From NCBI GenBank assembly GCA_900547155.1, contig URFH01000039.1:1-20166 (forward strand): a stretch of 20,166 nucleotides of DNA, in the 5' to 3' direction. The notes under the pieces are model-generated. The model made no database searches and had not been told where the DNA came from. It saw only the letters and a program-made list of their open reading frames with translations. The DNA comes from an uncultured bacterium. GTDB lineage: Bacteria > Cyanobacteriota > Vampirovibrionia > Gastranaerophilales > Gastranaerophilaceae. Position numbers and translations under genes: made by a program. Shown piece by piece: positions 1 through 7,955 of the stretch (position 1 is its first letter; each line of letters opens with the position of its first letter).

Positions 1-458
1 AAAAAGTATAACATAAAATTTTTTATAAAAAATATCTGATTTTGTTGAATTTTTAAAATTTAGCAAAATTGGGTTCAAAGTCTTTCAGCATATATGTTTT
101 AGTTATTTTTACAAAAATGTAATTAAAGCTCAATAAATTACATTTTTTGTAATTTATTGAAAATTTTATAAAAAGTCGGAAGTTGTTGCTAAAAGTGGAA
201 AGCAGGTACTTCCCTCAAAAGTGGGAAAATTCAAAAATGTAATTTATTTTAATTTCATTCAAAAAAATGTAATTAAAGCTTTTTTCTAGATAAATAGAGA
301 ACTTTCAGCCTCAAAACTTCCTCGCCCAACACCCTCGAAAGGGACAAAACGGACAAAATTACATTGTCTCATAAATTTTAGGGGAAGCAGCCTCAAACTT
401 AAACACCAAGCCAATTGCACCCCTATAAATTACATTTTTTTGAATTTGTCCTGTCTGG
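1..458. repeat. AT-rich gene-free region with iterated TGTAATT motifs
   Basis: No convincing gene is seen here. The stretch is strongly AT-rich and repeats a short motif in both orientations. The 18-mer AAAAATGTAATTAAAGCT occurs at 113-130 and 263-280. ATTCAAAAAAATGTAATT at 257-274 recurs inverted at 428-445, and shorter forms lie at 231-245 and 357-366. A second word, CAGCCTCAAA, occurs near 306 and 388. The spacing of about 80-95 bp suggests decayed, diverged copies of one repeat, but the units are too degraded to delimit. It lies just 3' of the minus-strand acetyltransferase gene. Function unknown. Confidence 0.5.
130..160. repeat. Perfect 13-bp inverted repeat, TTTTT loop
   Basis: TCAATAAATTACA (130-142) and TGTAATTTATTGA (148-160) are exact reverse complements separated by TTTTT. 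The stem is almost all A:T and no clean T-tract follows, so a terminator is not certain. It contains the TGTAATT word that recurs through 1-458. Confidence 0.55.
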
Positions 459-908
459 TTATAATAATCGCTTTTCCAGATAAATCATATCCGTCAATTG
501 TTTCCCATTTTCAAAAATAGGGCGTGAATAATTATTTATAAAAAAGTTTCTTATTCTGCGTGTTTCAACAAAACCCCGCTTTTTATAAAAACTGAGAGTT
601 TTTTCGTTTTCACCGGTTCCGAGAATTACAGAATTAAAATTTTCCTTGTACTTATTGAAAACAAAATCTAATAATTTTGACGCACAGCCTTTGTTTTGAT
701 ATTCAGGGCGGGTAGCCAGATTTTTTATTTCCACGGTATTGTCGTCTATAGGCATAACCGCACATACAGAGGTCGGAGTATTTTCGTAATACAAAACAAA
801 AAGTGTTGACCGGTTCAAATACTTGTTAACCATCGATTCCTCCTCATCTCCGATTAACAAAATCCTCATAAAATCCGTTTTGTTTTTAGTTATTTCTTCT
901 ATTCTCAT
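459..908 (-). CDS. GNAT-family N-acetyltransferase
   Basis: A 149-residue protein with a single GNAT fold. It would transfer an acetyl group from acetyl-CoA to an amine; the substrate cannot be read from sequence. The acetyl-CoA pyrophosphate loop (motif A) is QNKGCA at residues 71-76, after the strand that ends in NLATRPEY. The later segment LSFYKKRGFVE is the usual GNAT motif B region (bulky side chains before a GF turn). Length is typical for a one-domain GNAT. The ATG at 908 is preceded by AGGAGA (915-920) at six-base spacing. The gene is divergent from the glycosyltransferase fusion and appears monocistronic. Family call is firm; specific function is not. Confidence 0.85.
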   Translation of the reverse strand: MRIEEITKNKTDFMRILLIGDEEESMVNKYLNRSTLFVLYYENTPTSVCAVMPIDDNTVEIKNLATRPEYQNKGCASKLLDFVFNKYKENFNSVILGTGENEKTLSFYKKRGFVETRRIRNFFINNYSRPIFENGKQLTDMIYLEKRLL

Positions 909-967
909 TCGTTATCTCCTGTAAATGAGGCCTTATTTGGATTTGCAGGCAGGATTGTATATGGCAT

Positions 968-997
968 ATTATACAGAGATAATAACATATTTCTGAA
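968..997 (-). promoter_or_regulatory. Promoter of the GNAT gene
   Basis: On the minus strand a perfect TATAAT (973-968) lies 18 bp after TTCAGA (997-992). The start point would fall near 961, leaving a leader of about 50 nt before the AGGAGA and ATG at 908. The -35 is weak. Confidence 0.45.
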
Positions 998-1143
998 CAA
1001 AACCATGATTTTAACTTTATTTGATAGAATCATCAAGTTCAAGAACTTTTTGTTCGTTCCTGTTAAAAATTGTAAAAAAATATCTGCTAACATGTACAAA
1101 AAAATCTTCCTAGGGTTTTCTATTATGCAAAAGCGAGGTATTT

Positions 1144-4100
1144 ATGAGAATTTCACCGATTTATTCGTATTCGTCACGCTACAATATACAATCCCCCGAA
1201 AATAAAAAAACCGTCAAGCCAAATCGAACAGGTATTATTGCATTTCGTGCTTCGGGAAATAGAAATCATATAGCTATAATCACACCGGAATGCGCACCTT
1301 ATGCAATCACCGGCGGTGCTGGCAGCGTTATGGAACAAAGAAGTTCTTTTTTCAAAAAAATGTATCCTCATAAAGATGTGAGAATTTTTATACCGTTTTA
1401 TAATCCTCAAAATAAAGACATTTATAAATCCACGGCTATTCGCAACCCATTAACAAATGAACTGCTGGCTTTTCCGGTAGAAAAAACAGGCATAGAAACC
1501 GAATTTGAATATGGAGTAAGAAAGTCAAAAGCAGAATTATACAAAATCAAAAATCCGGCAAACGGAGTACCGCTTTATCTGGTTTATACACCGGAATTTA
1601 ATGATTTTTTAAAAGAGTATGACCAGAGGAATTGCCCTCACTGGAAAAAATACAATGTATTTTGCAAAGCATTATTAGCCTTGTTTGAAAAAATGGGGAA
1701 ATCAAATGAAAATTTCAACCCCGGTTTGCTTCATGCTGTCGACGCATCAGCTTCATTTTTAATATCAAAAAATGGTGAAAGACCTTGCCTGTATGAAGCT
1801 ACCGACGCTCATCGTGAGTCAGACTCTTATGTAGCACCTTTCGAGGCTATGTTAAACATTTTCTCCAAAAAGCAAATTGAAGAAATAAAAAATAACATTA
1901 TTTTCAAAGACAGCATTGCCGAATTGGTATGCAAAAATAAGAACCTTTCCCCAAAACCATCAGATGTAGCAACCCCGGCGTCTGTGAAAGAAAAATTAAA
2001 CTCAGATCCGGAGTTCTATTCATCTATTTTAGTCAGGATTGCAGATAACTATAAAAACCTGAGCACGGATTTAAAAAACAAGCTAATTATTGAAAGAATT
2101 AATAACGTAATAAGACAAATGACAAGCTCCAGCGTGTATTACGACGCAAACATAGACTACAGCTGCATGATTAATGCACTGAGAAACTGCGACAACTGGT
2201 TTGTGCCATCAGATGATTATTATAAAAAAGTAATAACCTCCAAAGACTATTGCTCGGGTGAATTCGGCTCTATTGCAATGTTAAGGCTGAACAACGGTTG
2301 CGGGATTGCTAATGCAATTGACTTGAGCTTATACAACCCAAACAATCCCGTACAAGTCGTTTTTCCTTATAATATTTCAAATTTTGAAGAAGGCAAAAGG
2401 AAAAATAAAAACTATATTTTTGAACAATTTTCTAAAGCCAATGTCGAAGCAGACAAAATAAGTCCCAAAGTAATTAACGGCAACAATTCACAAGTATTTG
2501 GATATCTTGACAAAAAGTATATAAATTCACCACTAATCGTAAATATAAGCCGGTATAACACTCAGTTAAAAGGTCAGGATATCGCCCTGAAAGCCATAGA
2601 TAAAGTTCTAAACAAAACTAATGCCTGCGCTGTTATAGCAATGCCCGGTTTTAGAAATTCAGACTACCAAACTATGGAGAAATTCATTAAAAATGTAGTG
2701 AATAACCCTAAATACGCGGGAAGAGTAGTTCTCACAGATAGTTATGTCCCTGTAAATCAGTATTTTGCAGGTGCTGATTTTTCACTTGTGACAAGCCGCT
2801 CTGAAACTTGCGGTCTTATAGGTTTTCAATCAATGCGTATGGGAGCGGTTCCTGTTTCTACTCCTGTCGGGATTATGACAACCATTGTAAAACAGCCCAG
2901 AGAAACCCGCAAAAATGCAACAGGTTATCTAACCCCGCTTAACTTTGACACAAGAAAAGCAGATACTATATTTGCCAATACATTGTTAAGAGCAATCTCC
3001 ATTTACAATTCCAATCCGGCATTTTATAACTCAATGGTTAAAAATTGCATGATGTTTGACAGTTCTTACAAGAGTTCGTGTGCTAAATTAAACAATGTTT
3101 ACAACAAAACAATAAACCGGAAAAAACTAAATAATATTTCTTTAAATAGTTTGCAATCCCCGGAAAATCAGCATAACTTAAAAATATTAAGACCTGATGA
3201 CATAAATTCATTAAAAAAAGCAGATGTGCTTGTTTTGCTTGCACACCCTGATGACGAAGTATTTTTTACTCCTGTCTTGAAATACATAAAAGAGGGAAAA
3301 TCGGTTCAATTTGTCTATTTTGCAAAAGGAGATAAAGGTGCTTATAGAGATTATGCCCCTACAAACCCGGAAGATTTGGCAGCATACAGAGAAAATGAAC
3401 TTTGCAACGCATTAAACCGTTTGGGCGTCAGCCGCAGTCCGCTGAAGTTCTCAATTGAGGATGATTTTTTGCACCTGCACAAAAAAGAGCTGGAAGACTA
3501 TGCAAATCGCATAATAAACAAAGTGCAGCCCGATGTTATATTCTCATTTGCGCCATACGGCTATACCGGGCACCCTGACCATAAAGCGGTTTCCAAAGCT
3601 GCTATTGACTCAATGAATTTGTACAATTCAACTCATAAAAAACAAATTGAAATTTTCCAGCCTGTTCTGACGCATAAAACAGCTGCTGCTTTTCATGATT
3701 ATGCAGTTAAAGAAAACTCGGATTCTTTTGATTTTGTAGAGGAGGGAGCAGATGTTGATTCTGATGACGTTATAAAAGTTGACGTTAAAGAATTTGAAAA
3801 ACAGATACTTTCTTCTTTAAAATGCCACAAATCACAATGGTCTGACAAGGAAATTAATGCAATACACAAATTTTATGTTGATAATCCTGCCGAATTAAAA
3901 TCTATTACCTCCATTGAGGATAAAAATGAAACCTACGAAAATCCCTGGAACAAACGAGCAGAGGATATTAAAAAATTATACGGAGATGAATTTTTTAATA
4001 TTTTCAATGGAATAAAAATGGTCAATACCGATTTAGGCATAGAGCTGGATTTGTATCTTACATATTACGACAATAGCAACGAAGTAGATAACACAACAAT

Positions 4101-4347
4101 GTGGATAAACTCCGATTTATTTAATGATACTCAACACAGAATCGAGGTTTTTGATTTAATCCTTAATTCCCTAAACAAAATAAAGAAAATACCAAAATTT
4201 GAAAAGGTCGAAAATATAAGTTTCAGATATTTTGACGAAACAAAAAAAGAAGACTGCATCTGCGACATACCGATTAAAGAATTGCAAAAAATAAGCAAGG
4301 AAGAATACCAATCTTTCAACAAATATCAAAGAAAAAATAAAAAATAA
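1144..4347 (+). CDS. GT5-like glycosyltransferase fused to PIG-L/LmbE de-N-acetylase
   Basis: A 1067-residue two-enzyme fusion. Residues 1-40 are a polar leader ending in IAFRAS. Residues about 41-460 resemble the N-terminal domain of glycogen/starch synthases (IITPECAPYAITGGAGSV), with an extra helical insert. About 465-640 is the C-terminal GT-B domain (NISRYNTQLKGQDIA; E554-T-C-G557, as in EPCGL of GlgA). The Lys of the GlgA KTGG motif is Ile55 here (ITGG, 55-58), so ADP-glucose use is doubtful. About 690-850 is a PIG-L deacetylase with AHPDDE (700-705) and HPDH (810-813): predicted zinc ligands H701, D704, H813 and base D703, as in MshB. The last 200 residues are unassigned. GAGGT at 1135-1139 supports the ATG. 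The gene stands alone. A transfer-then-deacetylate product is inference. Confidence 0.8.
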   Translation: MRISPIYSYSSRYNIQSPENKKTVKPNRTGIIAFRASGNRNHIAIITPECAPYAITGGAGSVMEQRSSFFKKMYPHKDVRIFIPFYNPQNKDIYKSTAIRNPLTNELLAFPVEKTGIETEFEYGVRKSKAELYKIKNPANGVPLYLVYTPEFNDFLKEYDQRNCPHWKKYNVFCKALLALFEKMGKSNENFNPGLLHAVDASASFLISKNGERPCLYEATDAHRESDSYVAPFEAMLNIFSKKQIEEIKNNIIFKDSIAELVCKNKNLSPKPSDVATPASVKEKLNSDPEFYSSILVRIADNYKNLSTDLKNKLIIERINNVIRQMTSSSVYYDANIDYSCMINALRNCDNWFVPSDDYYKKVITSKDYCSGEFGSIAMLRLNNGCGIANAIDLSLYNPNNPVQVVFPYNISNFEEGKRKNKNYIFEQFSKANVEADKISPKVINGNNSQVFGYLDKKYINSPLIVNISRYNTQLKGQDIALKAIDKVLNKTNACAVIAMPGFRNSDYQTMEKFIKNVVNNPKYAGRVVLTDSYVPVNQYFAGADFSLVTSRSETCGLIGFQSMRMGAVPVSTPVGIMTTIVKQPRETRKNATGYLTPLNFDTRKADTIFANTLLRAISIYNSNPAFYNSMVKNCMMFDSSYKSSCAKLNNVYNKTINRKKLNNISLNSLQSPENQHNLKILRPDDINSLKKADVLVLLAHPDDEVFFTPVLKYIKEGKSVQFVYFAKGDKGAYRDYAPTNPEDLAAYRENELCNALNRLGVSRSPLKFSIEDDFLHLHKKELEDYANRIINKVQPDVIFSFAPYGYTGHPDHKAVSKAAIDSMNLYNSTHKKQIEIFQPVLTHKTAAAFHDYAVKENSDSFDFVEEGADVDSDDVIKVDVKEFEKQILSSLKCHKSQWSDKEINAIHKFYVDNPAELKSITSIEDKNETYENPWNKRAEDIKKLYGDEFFNIFNGIKMVNTDLGIELDLYLTYYDNSNEVDNTTMWINSDLFNDTQHRIEVFDLILNSLNKIKKIPKFEKVENISFRYFDETKKEDCICDIPIKELQKISKEEYQSFNKYQRKNKK

Positions 4348-4376
4348 GAAAATTCCACTATAAGTATTAATTTTCT
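4347..4376 (+). terminator. Weak AT-rich hairpin after the fusion gene
   Basis: AGAAAATT (4347-4354) can pair with AATTTTCT (4369-4376) directly after the stop codon, followed by TTAAAT. The stem is all A:T except one pair and the T-tract is short, so termination is only possible, not shown. Confidence 0.25.
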
Positions 4377-4405
4377 TTAAATCTGTTCCCTCCGGTTCAA
4401 ATTTT

Positions 4406-4414
4406 TGATAAAAT
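4406..4414 (+). promoter_or_regulatory. Extended -10 promoter for the riboswitch-nrdDG transcript
   Basis: TGATAAAAT fits the extended -10 pattern TGnTATAAT with one mismatch. No good -35 lies upstream, which the extended -10 would compensate. The start point would fall near 4420-4422, at the 5' edge of the riboswitch aptamer. Confidence 0.5.
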
Positions 4415-4420
4415 AATAAA

Positions 4421-4507
4421 AAGGATTAAAGGAAAGCATGGTGAAAATCCTACACTGGTCCGCAGCCGTAAAAGTCGGAATGCTTTAGTCCATAGACAAC
4501 CTCGAGA
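4421..4507 (+). promoter_or_regulatory. Cobalamin (B12) riboswitch aptamer
   Basis: The conserved core of the cobalamin riboswitch is visible: GGAAAGCATGGTGAAAATCC (4431-4450), then ACTGGTCCGCAGCCGTAA, then the B12-box-like AGTCGGAATGC. AAAGCAT (4433-4439) pairs with ATGCTTT (4479-4485), closing the core as in known aptamers. It is a short form. It lies between the extended -10 promoter and nrdD and is followed by a terminator hairpin, so cobalamin binding should shut off nrdDG. The class is clear from the core; peripheral stems were not resolved by hand. Confidence 0.85.
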
Positions 4508-4558
4508 CAGGAATTTGGGAGAAAAAATAGTTTTTTGCTAGCCAATTTCTGCCTTTTT
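4508..4558 (+). terminator. Riboswitch expression platform: intrinsic terminator
   Basis: CAGGAATTTGG (4508-4518) pairs with CCAATTTCTG (4542-4551), allowing one G-U and one bulge. An inner AAAAAA/TTTTTT pairing extends it, and TTTTT follows at 4554-4558. It ends about eight bases before the nrdD ribosome site (AAAAGGAG, 4564-4571). This is the layout of a riboswitch that terminates transcription when ligand is bound. Confidence 0.7.
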
Positions 4559-4577
4559 GTAAAAAAAGGAGATTTGT

Positions 4578-6851
4578 ATGAACGAATTCGATAACAAAAA
4601 AGTTATCAGCATTGAGCAACCTCAAAAACCGGCAAAAATAGAGGGGGCGCTTGTAACAAAGCCTAAATCGCTTGAACCGTCGAAGATTGTAAACAAAATC
4701 CTCGAAATCCCCTCAAAACAAGCGCTGAGTCAGGTAAAAATAATCAAAAAAGACGGAACAAAAGAAGATTACGACGTAAGCAAAGTAGCCGCAGCGGTCA
4801 AAAAATCTGCAGCGAGAATGCTCATCGAATTTAGCGAAGAGGAAATCAAAAATATAACTAATTTCGTCGACAAAAGCGTTCTTGAGTCAAAAGAAACAGA
4901 AATTCCGATTTTTAAAATGCACTGCATAGTGGAAAACGCACTTGAGGCGCTAAATCCGAAAGTTGCGCAAAGCTATCGGAATTACAGAAATTATAAAATC
5001 GATTTTGTCGATATGCTGGACAAGGTTTATCAAGAAAGCCAAAAAATCATGTACATTGGCGACAAAGAGAACTCAAACGCCGATTCTGCGCTGGTTTCGA
5101 CAAAACGCTCGCTTGTTTTTAACCAGCTCAACAAAGAACTATACAAAAAGTTCTTTTTAACGGTTCCCGAGCTTCAGGCGATTCGCGACGGTTATATTTA
5201 CATCCACGACATGTCCGCAAGGCGCGATACAATGAATTGCTGCCTTTTTGATGTCGCAACCGTGCTAAAAGGCGGGTTTGAAATGGGCAATCTCTGGTAC
5301 AACGAGCCAAAATCGCTTGAAGTGGCATTTGACGTAATCGGGGATATTGTAATGGCGGCTGCAAGCCAGCAATACGGCGGATTTACCGTTCCCGAAGTGG
5401 ACAAAATCCTTGCCCCGTACGCACAAAAAACATTTGAAAAGAATTACGAAAAATACCTTGAGCTCGGCGTAGAAAGCAAAAAAGCCGAAAATGAAGCGCT
5501 GAAAGATGTTGAAAAAGATTTCCATGACGGTTTTCAGGGCTGGGAATATAAATTCAACACAGTCGCTTCCAGCCGCGGAGATTATCCGTTTATCACAATG
5601 ACAATGGGGCTTGGCACGGAAAAATTTGCGAAAATGGCGTCTTTGATTATGCTCGAGGTAAGAAAAGAGGGGCAGGGCAAAAAAGGAAACAAAAAACCCG
5701 TACTTTTCCCGAAAGTTGTCTTTCTCTACGACGAAAATCTCCATGGAAAAGGCGGCGAGCTGGAAGAACTCTTCAATGCCGGCGTAGAATGCTCGAAAAA
5801 AGCAATGTATCCGGACTGGCTTTCTTTGACGGGCGAGGGATATGTTGCGGGTATGTACAAAAAGTACAAAAAAGTGATTTCACCCATGGGCTGCCGCGCC
5901 TTTCTTTCCCCCTGGTACGAAAAAGGCGGAATGAAGCCGGCCGACGAAAATGACAAGCCCGTATTCGTCGGTAGATTCAATATCGGAGCAATAAGCCTGC
6001 ATTTGCCGATGATTTACGCAAAAGCAAAGCAGGAGGGCAAAGATTTTTACGAAATTCTTGATTATTACATGGAAATGATCAGGCAGCTGCACATCAGAAC
6101 GTACGAATATCTCGGAGAAATGCGCGCCTCAATAAACCCGCTTGCTTTCTGCGAGGGCGGTTTTTATGGCGGACATCTGGGCATTCATGACAAGATAAAA
6201 CCGCTCTTAAAATCAGCAACAGCTTCTTTCGGAATCACCGCCCTCAACGAATTGCAGCAAATGCACAACCAAAAATCGCTCGCTGAAGACGGCGAATTCG
6301 CTCTGGAAGTAATGGAATACATCAACAAAAAAGTGAATGAATTCAAAGAAAAAGACGGGAACCTTTACGCAATCTACGGAACCCCCGCTGAAAACCTTTG
6401 CGGGCTGCAGGTAAAACAGTTCCGCAAAAAATTCGGAAAAATCAACAATGTTTCCGATCGCGGATATGTTTCCAACAGTTTTCACTGCCATGTTTCAGAA
6501 AATATCGGCCCGATTGAAAAACAGGATTTGGAGGGCAGATTCTGGAACCTTTTAAACGGCGGAAAAATCCAGTATGTAAAATATCCTGTTTCGTACAACA
6601 CAAAAGCCATTGAAACCCTTGTAAAAAGGGCGATGGACAAAGGATTTTACGAGGGTGTCAACCTTTCGCTCGCATATTGCGACGATTGCGGCCATCAGGA
6701 GCTTTCTATGGATGTTTGCCCGAAATGCGGCAGCAAAAACCTCACAAAAATCGACAGAATGAACGGATATCTTTCATATTCCCGCGTAAAAGGCGATACC
6801 CGCCTCAATCAGGCAAAAATGGAAGAAATCAAAGACAGGGTGAGTATGTAA
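4578..6851 (+). CDS. nrdD: Anaerobic (class III) ribonucleoside-triphosphate reductase NrdD
   Basis: A 757-residue glycyl-radical enzyme that reduces ribonucleoside triphosphates to deoxy forms for DNA synthesis without oxygen. After a polar N-terminus, residues about 52-145 form an ATP-cone allosteric domain (IIKKDGTKEDYDVSKV). The catalytic barrel carries the conserved NCCLFD cysteines (C221, C222) and MGCRAFLSP (C439), the likely thiyl-radical and partner cysteines. Near the C-terminus a zinc ribbon uses C701, C704, C714 and C717, followed by RMNGYLSY with the radical glycine at G730. All key elements are intact. It is followed after one base by nrdG and preceded by a cobalamin riboswitch with terminator, so expression should fall when B12 is plentiful. 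ATG 4578 follows AAAAGGAG. Confidence 0.97.
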   Translation: MNEFDNKKVISIEQPQKPAKIEGALVTKPKSLEPSKIVNKILEIPSKQALSQVKIIKKDGTKEDYDVSKVAAAVKKSAARMLIEFSEEEIKNITNFVDKSVLESKETEIPIFKMHCIVENALEALNPKVAQSYRNYRNYKIDFVDMLDKVYQESQKIMYIGDKENSNADSALVSTKRSLVFNQLNKELYKKFFLTVPELQAIRDGYIYIHDMSARRDTMNCCLFDVATVLKGGFEMGNLWYNEPKSLEVAFDVIGDIVMAAASQQYGGFTVPEVDKILAPYAQKTFEKNYEKYLELGVESKKAENEALKDVEKDFHDGFQGWEYKFNTVASSRGDYPFITMTMGLGTEKFAKMASLIMLEVRKEGQGKKGNKKPVLFPKVVFLYDENLHGKGGELEELFNAGVECSKKAMYPDWLSLTGEGYVAGMYKKYKKVISPMGCRAFLSPWYEKGGMKPADENDKPVFVGRFNIGAISLHLPMIYAKAKQEGKDFYEILDYYMEMIRQLHIRTYEYLGEMRASINPLAFCEGGFYGGHLGIHDKIKPLLKSATASFGITALNELQQMHNQKSLAEDGEFALEVMEYINKKVNEFKEKDGNLYAIYGTPAENLCGLQVKQFRKKFGKINNVSDRGYVSNSFHCHVSENIGPIEKQDLEGRFWNLLNGGKIQYVKYPVSYNTKAIETLVKRAMDKGFYEGVNLSLAYCDDCGHQELSMDVCPKCGSKNLTKIDRMNGYLSYSRVKGDTRLNQAKMEEIKDRVSM

Positions 6852-6852
6852 A

Positions 6853-7341
6853 ATGAATTATCACAACATCACAAAAGAAGATATGCTCAACGGCGACGGA
6901 ATACGCGTGGTTTTGTGGGTTTCCGGCTGCGAACACCACTGCAAAAACTGCCAGAACCCGATTACGTGGGATAAAAACGGCGGCTTGCCCTTTGACAAAG
7001 CCGCAGAAGACGAGCTTTTTGAGGCTTTGAACAAACCTCACATAGACGGCATAACCTTTTCGGGCGGCGACCCGTTAATGCCGTACAATCGAAAAGAAAT
7101 TTTCAGGCTCATCAAAAAATGCCGCGAGCTTTATCCTGAAAAATCAATCTGGCTTTACACCGGTTCAAAATGGGAAGAAATCAGGGATTTTCCTGATTTA
7201 AACCTGATTGATGTAATCGCAGAAGGAGAATTTGTCGAAGCTTTGAAAGACAACAATCTTCACTGGGTCGGAAGCTCAAATCAGCGCGTAATTGACATAA
7301 AAAGCACGCTTGAACAAAACAAAATTGTGCTACATGCGTAA
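6853..7341 (+). CDS. nrdG: Anaerobic RNR activating protein NrdG (radical SAM)
   Basis: A 162-residue radical-SAM activase that cleaves S-adenosylmethionine to place the glycyl radical on NrdD. The [4Fe-4S] motif CxxxCxxC is C26, C30 and C33 (GCEHHCKNCQNP). The glycine-rich SAM contact TFSGGDP follows around residues 72-78. Length is close to the usual 155-175. The ATG sits one base after the nrdD stop, with AGGGTGA at 6837-6843 as ribosome site, so the two are translated together and share the B12 riboswitch. No terminator is obvious behind it; a new promoter follows at 7352. Confidence 0.96.
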   Translation: MNYHNITKEDMLNGDGIRVVLWVSGCEHHCKNCQNPITWDKNGGLPFDKAAEDELFEALNKPHIDGITFSGGDPLMPYNRKEIFRLIKKCRELYPEKSIWLYTGSKWEEIRDFPDLNLIDVIAEGEFVEALKDNNLHWVGSSNQRVIDIKSTLEQNKIVLHA

Positions 7342-7351
7342 TTTTTTGCCG

Positions 7352-7360
7352 TGATATAAT
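7352..7360 (+). promoter_or_regulatory. Perfect extended -10 of a leaderless gene
   Basis: TGATATAAT matches TGnTATAAT exactly. The last T (7360) is six bases before the ATG at 7367, so transcription should begin at the A of the start codon. No Shine-Dalgarno sequence lies between. No good -35 is seen. Confidence 0.6.
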
Positions 7361-7366
7361 GAATCT

Positions 7367-7945
7367 ATGGAAATTAGATTCGCAAAACCGCAAGACTGCG
7401 CCGAACTTCTTAAAATTTACGGTCAATACATTGATACACCGATAACTTTTGAGTATGTTCTTCCGCCATGCGAGGAATTTGCCGCAAGAATAACAGAAAT
7501 CAGCGCGGATTACCCTTATCTTGTCTGCGAAGAAAACGGGAAAATAGTTGGCTACGCCTATGCCCACCGGTTCAAAGAACGCGCAGCTTATCAGTGGGGA
7601 GCAGAATTATCTGTATATCTGGAGAAAAATTTCACCTCAAAAGGCCTTGGCAAAAAATTGTACCGCATTTTAGAGGAAATTTTAAAGATTCAAAATGTAA
7701 AAACAGTTTACGGGGGCGTAACTTCACCTAATGTTAAAAGCGAAAAGCTGCATAAATCGCTGGGGTTTTCTCTTGCCGGCACATACCGCAAAACAGGATA
7801 CAAATGCGGTCAATGGCTGGATGTAAGCTGGTATGAAAAAACAATTGCCCCGCACACGCCCGAACCGGAACCCTTTAAATCAATAAAACAAATACCCGAA
7901 AGCACATTATATTCAGTGATACAAGAAGAATTCAACGAAAAGTGA
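7367..7945 (+). CDS. GNAT acetyltransferase of the phosphinothricin/methionine-sulfoximine type
   Basis: A 192-residue acetyltransferase. The order of motifs is that of the PAT/Bar/MnaT family: IRFAKPQDCAELLKIY at the N-terminus, TPITFEY, VGYAYAHRFKERAAYQW, then the acetyl-CoA loop SKGLGKKLY (KGLG at 92-95), NVKSEKLHKSLGF and the family-typical GTYRKTGYKCGQWLDV near residue 150. The last 30 residues extend beyond the fold and look disordered. Likely it N-acetylates a small amine or amino-acid analogue. It starts 25 bp after nrdG but has its own promoter and no Shine-Dalgarno, so it is probably a separate, leaderless transcript that may run into the next gene, 10 bp downstream. Confidence 0.85.
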   Translation: MEIRFAKPQDCAELLKIYGQYIDTPITFEYVLPPCEEFAARITEISADYPYLVCEENGKIVGYAYAHRFKERAAYQWGAELSVYLEKNFTSKGLGKKLYRILEEILKIQNVKTVYGGVTSPNVKSEKLHKSLGFSLAGTYRKTGYKCGQWLDVSWYEKTIAPHTPEPEPFKSIKQIPESTLYSVIQEEFNEK

Positions 7946-7955
7946 GAAACAAATC

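Noticed and set aside
905..1099. 64-residue frame on the minus strand abutting the GNAT gene
   Set aside because: It spans the likely GNAT promoter (TATAAT at 973-968), and its composition is not protein-like.
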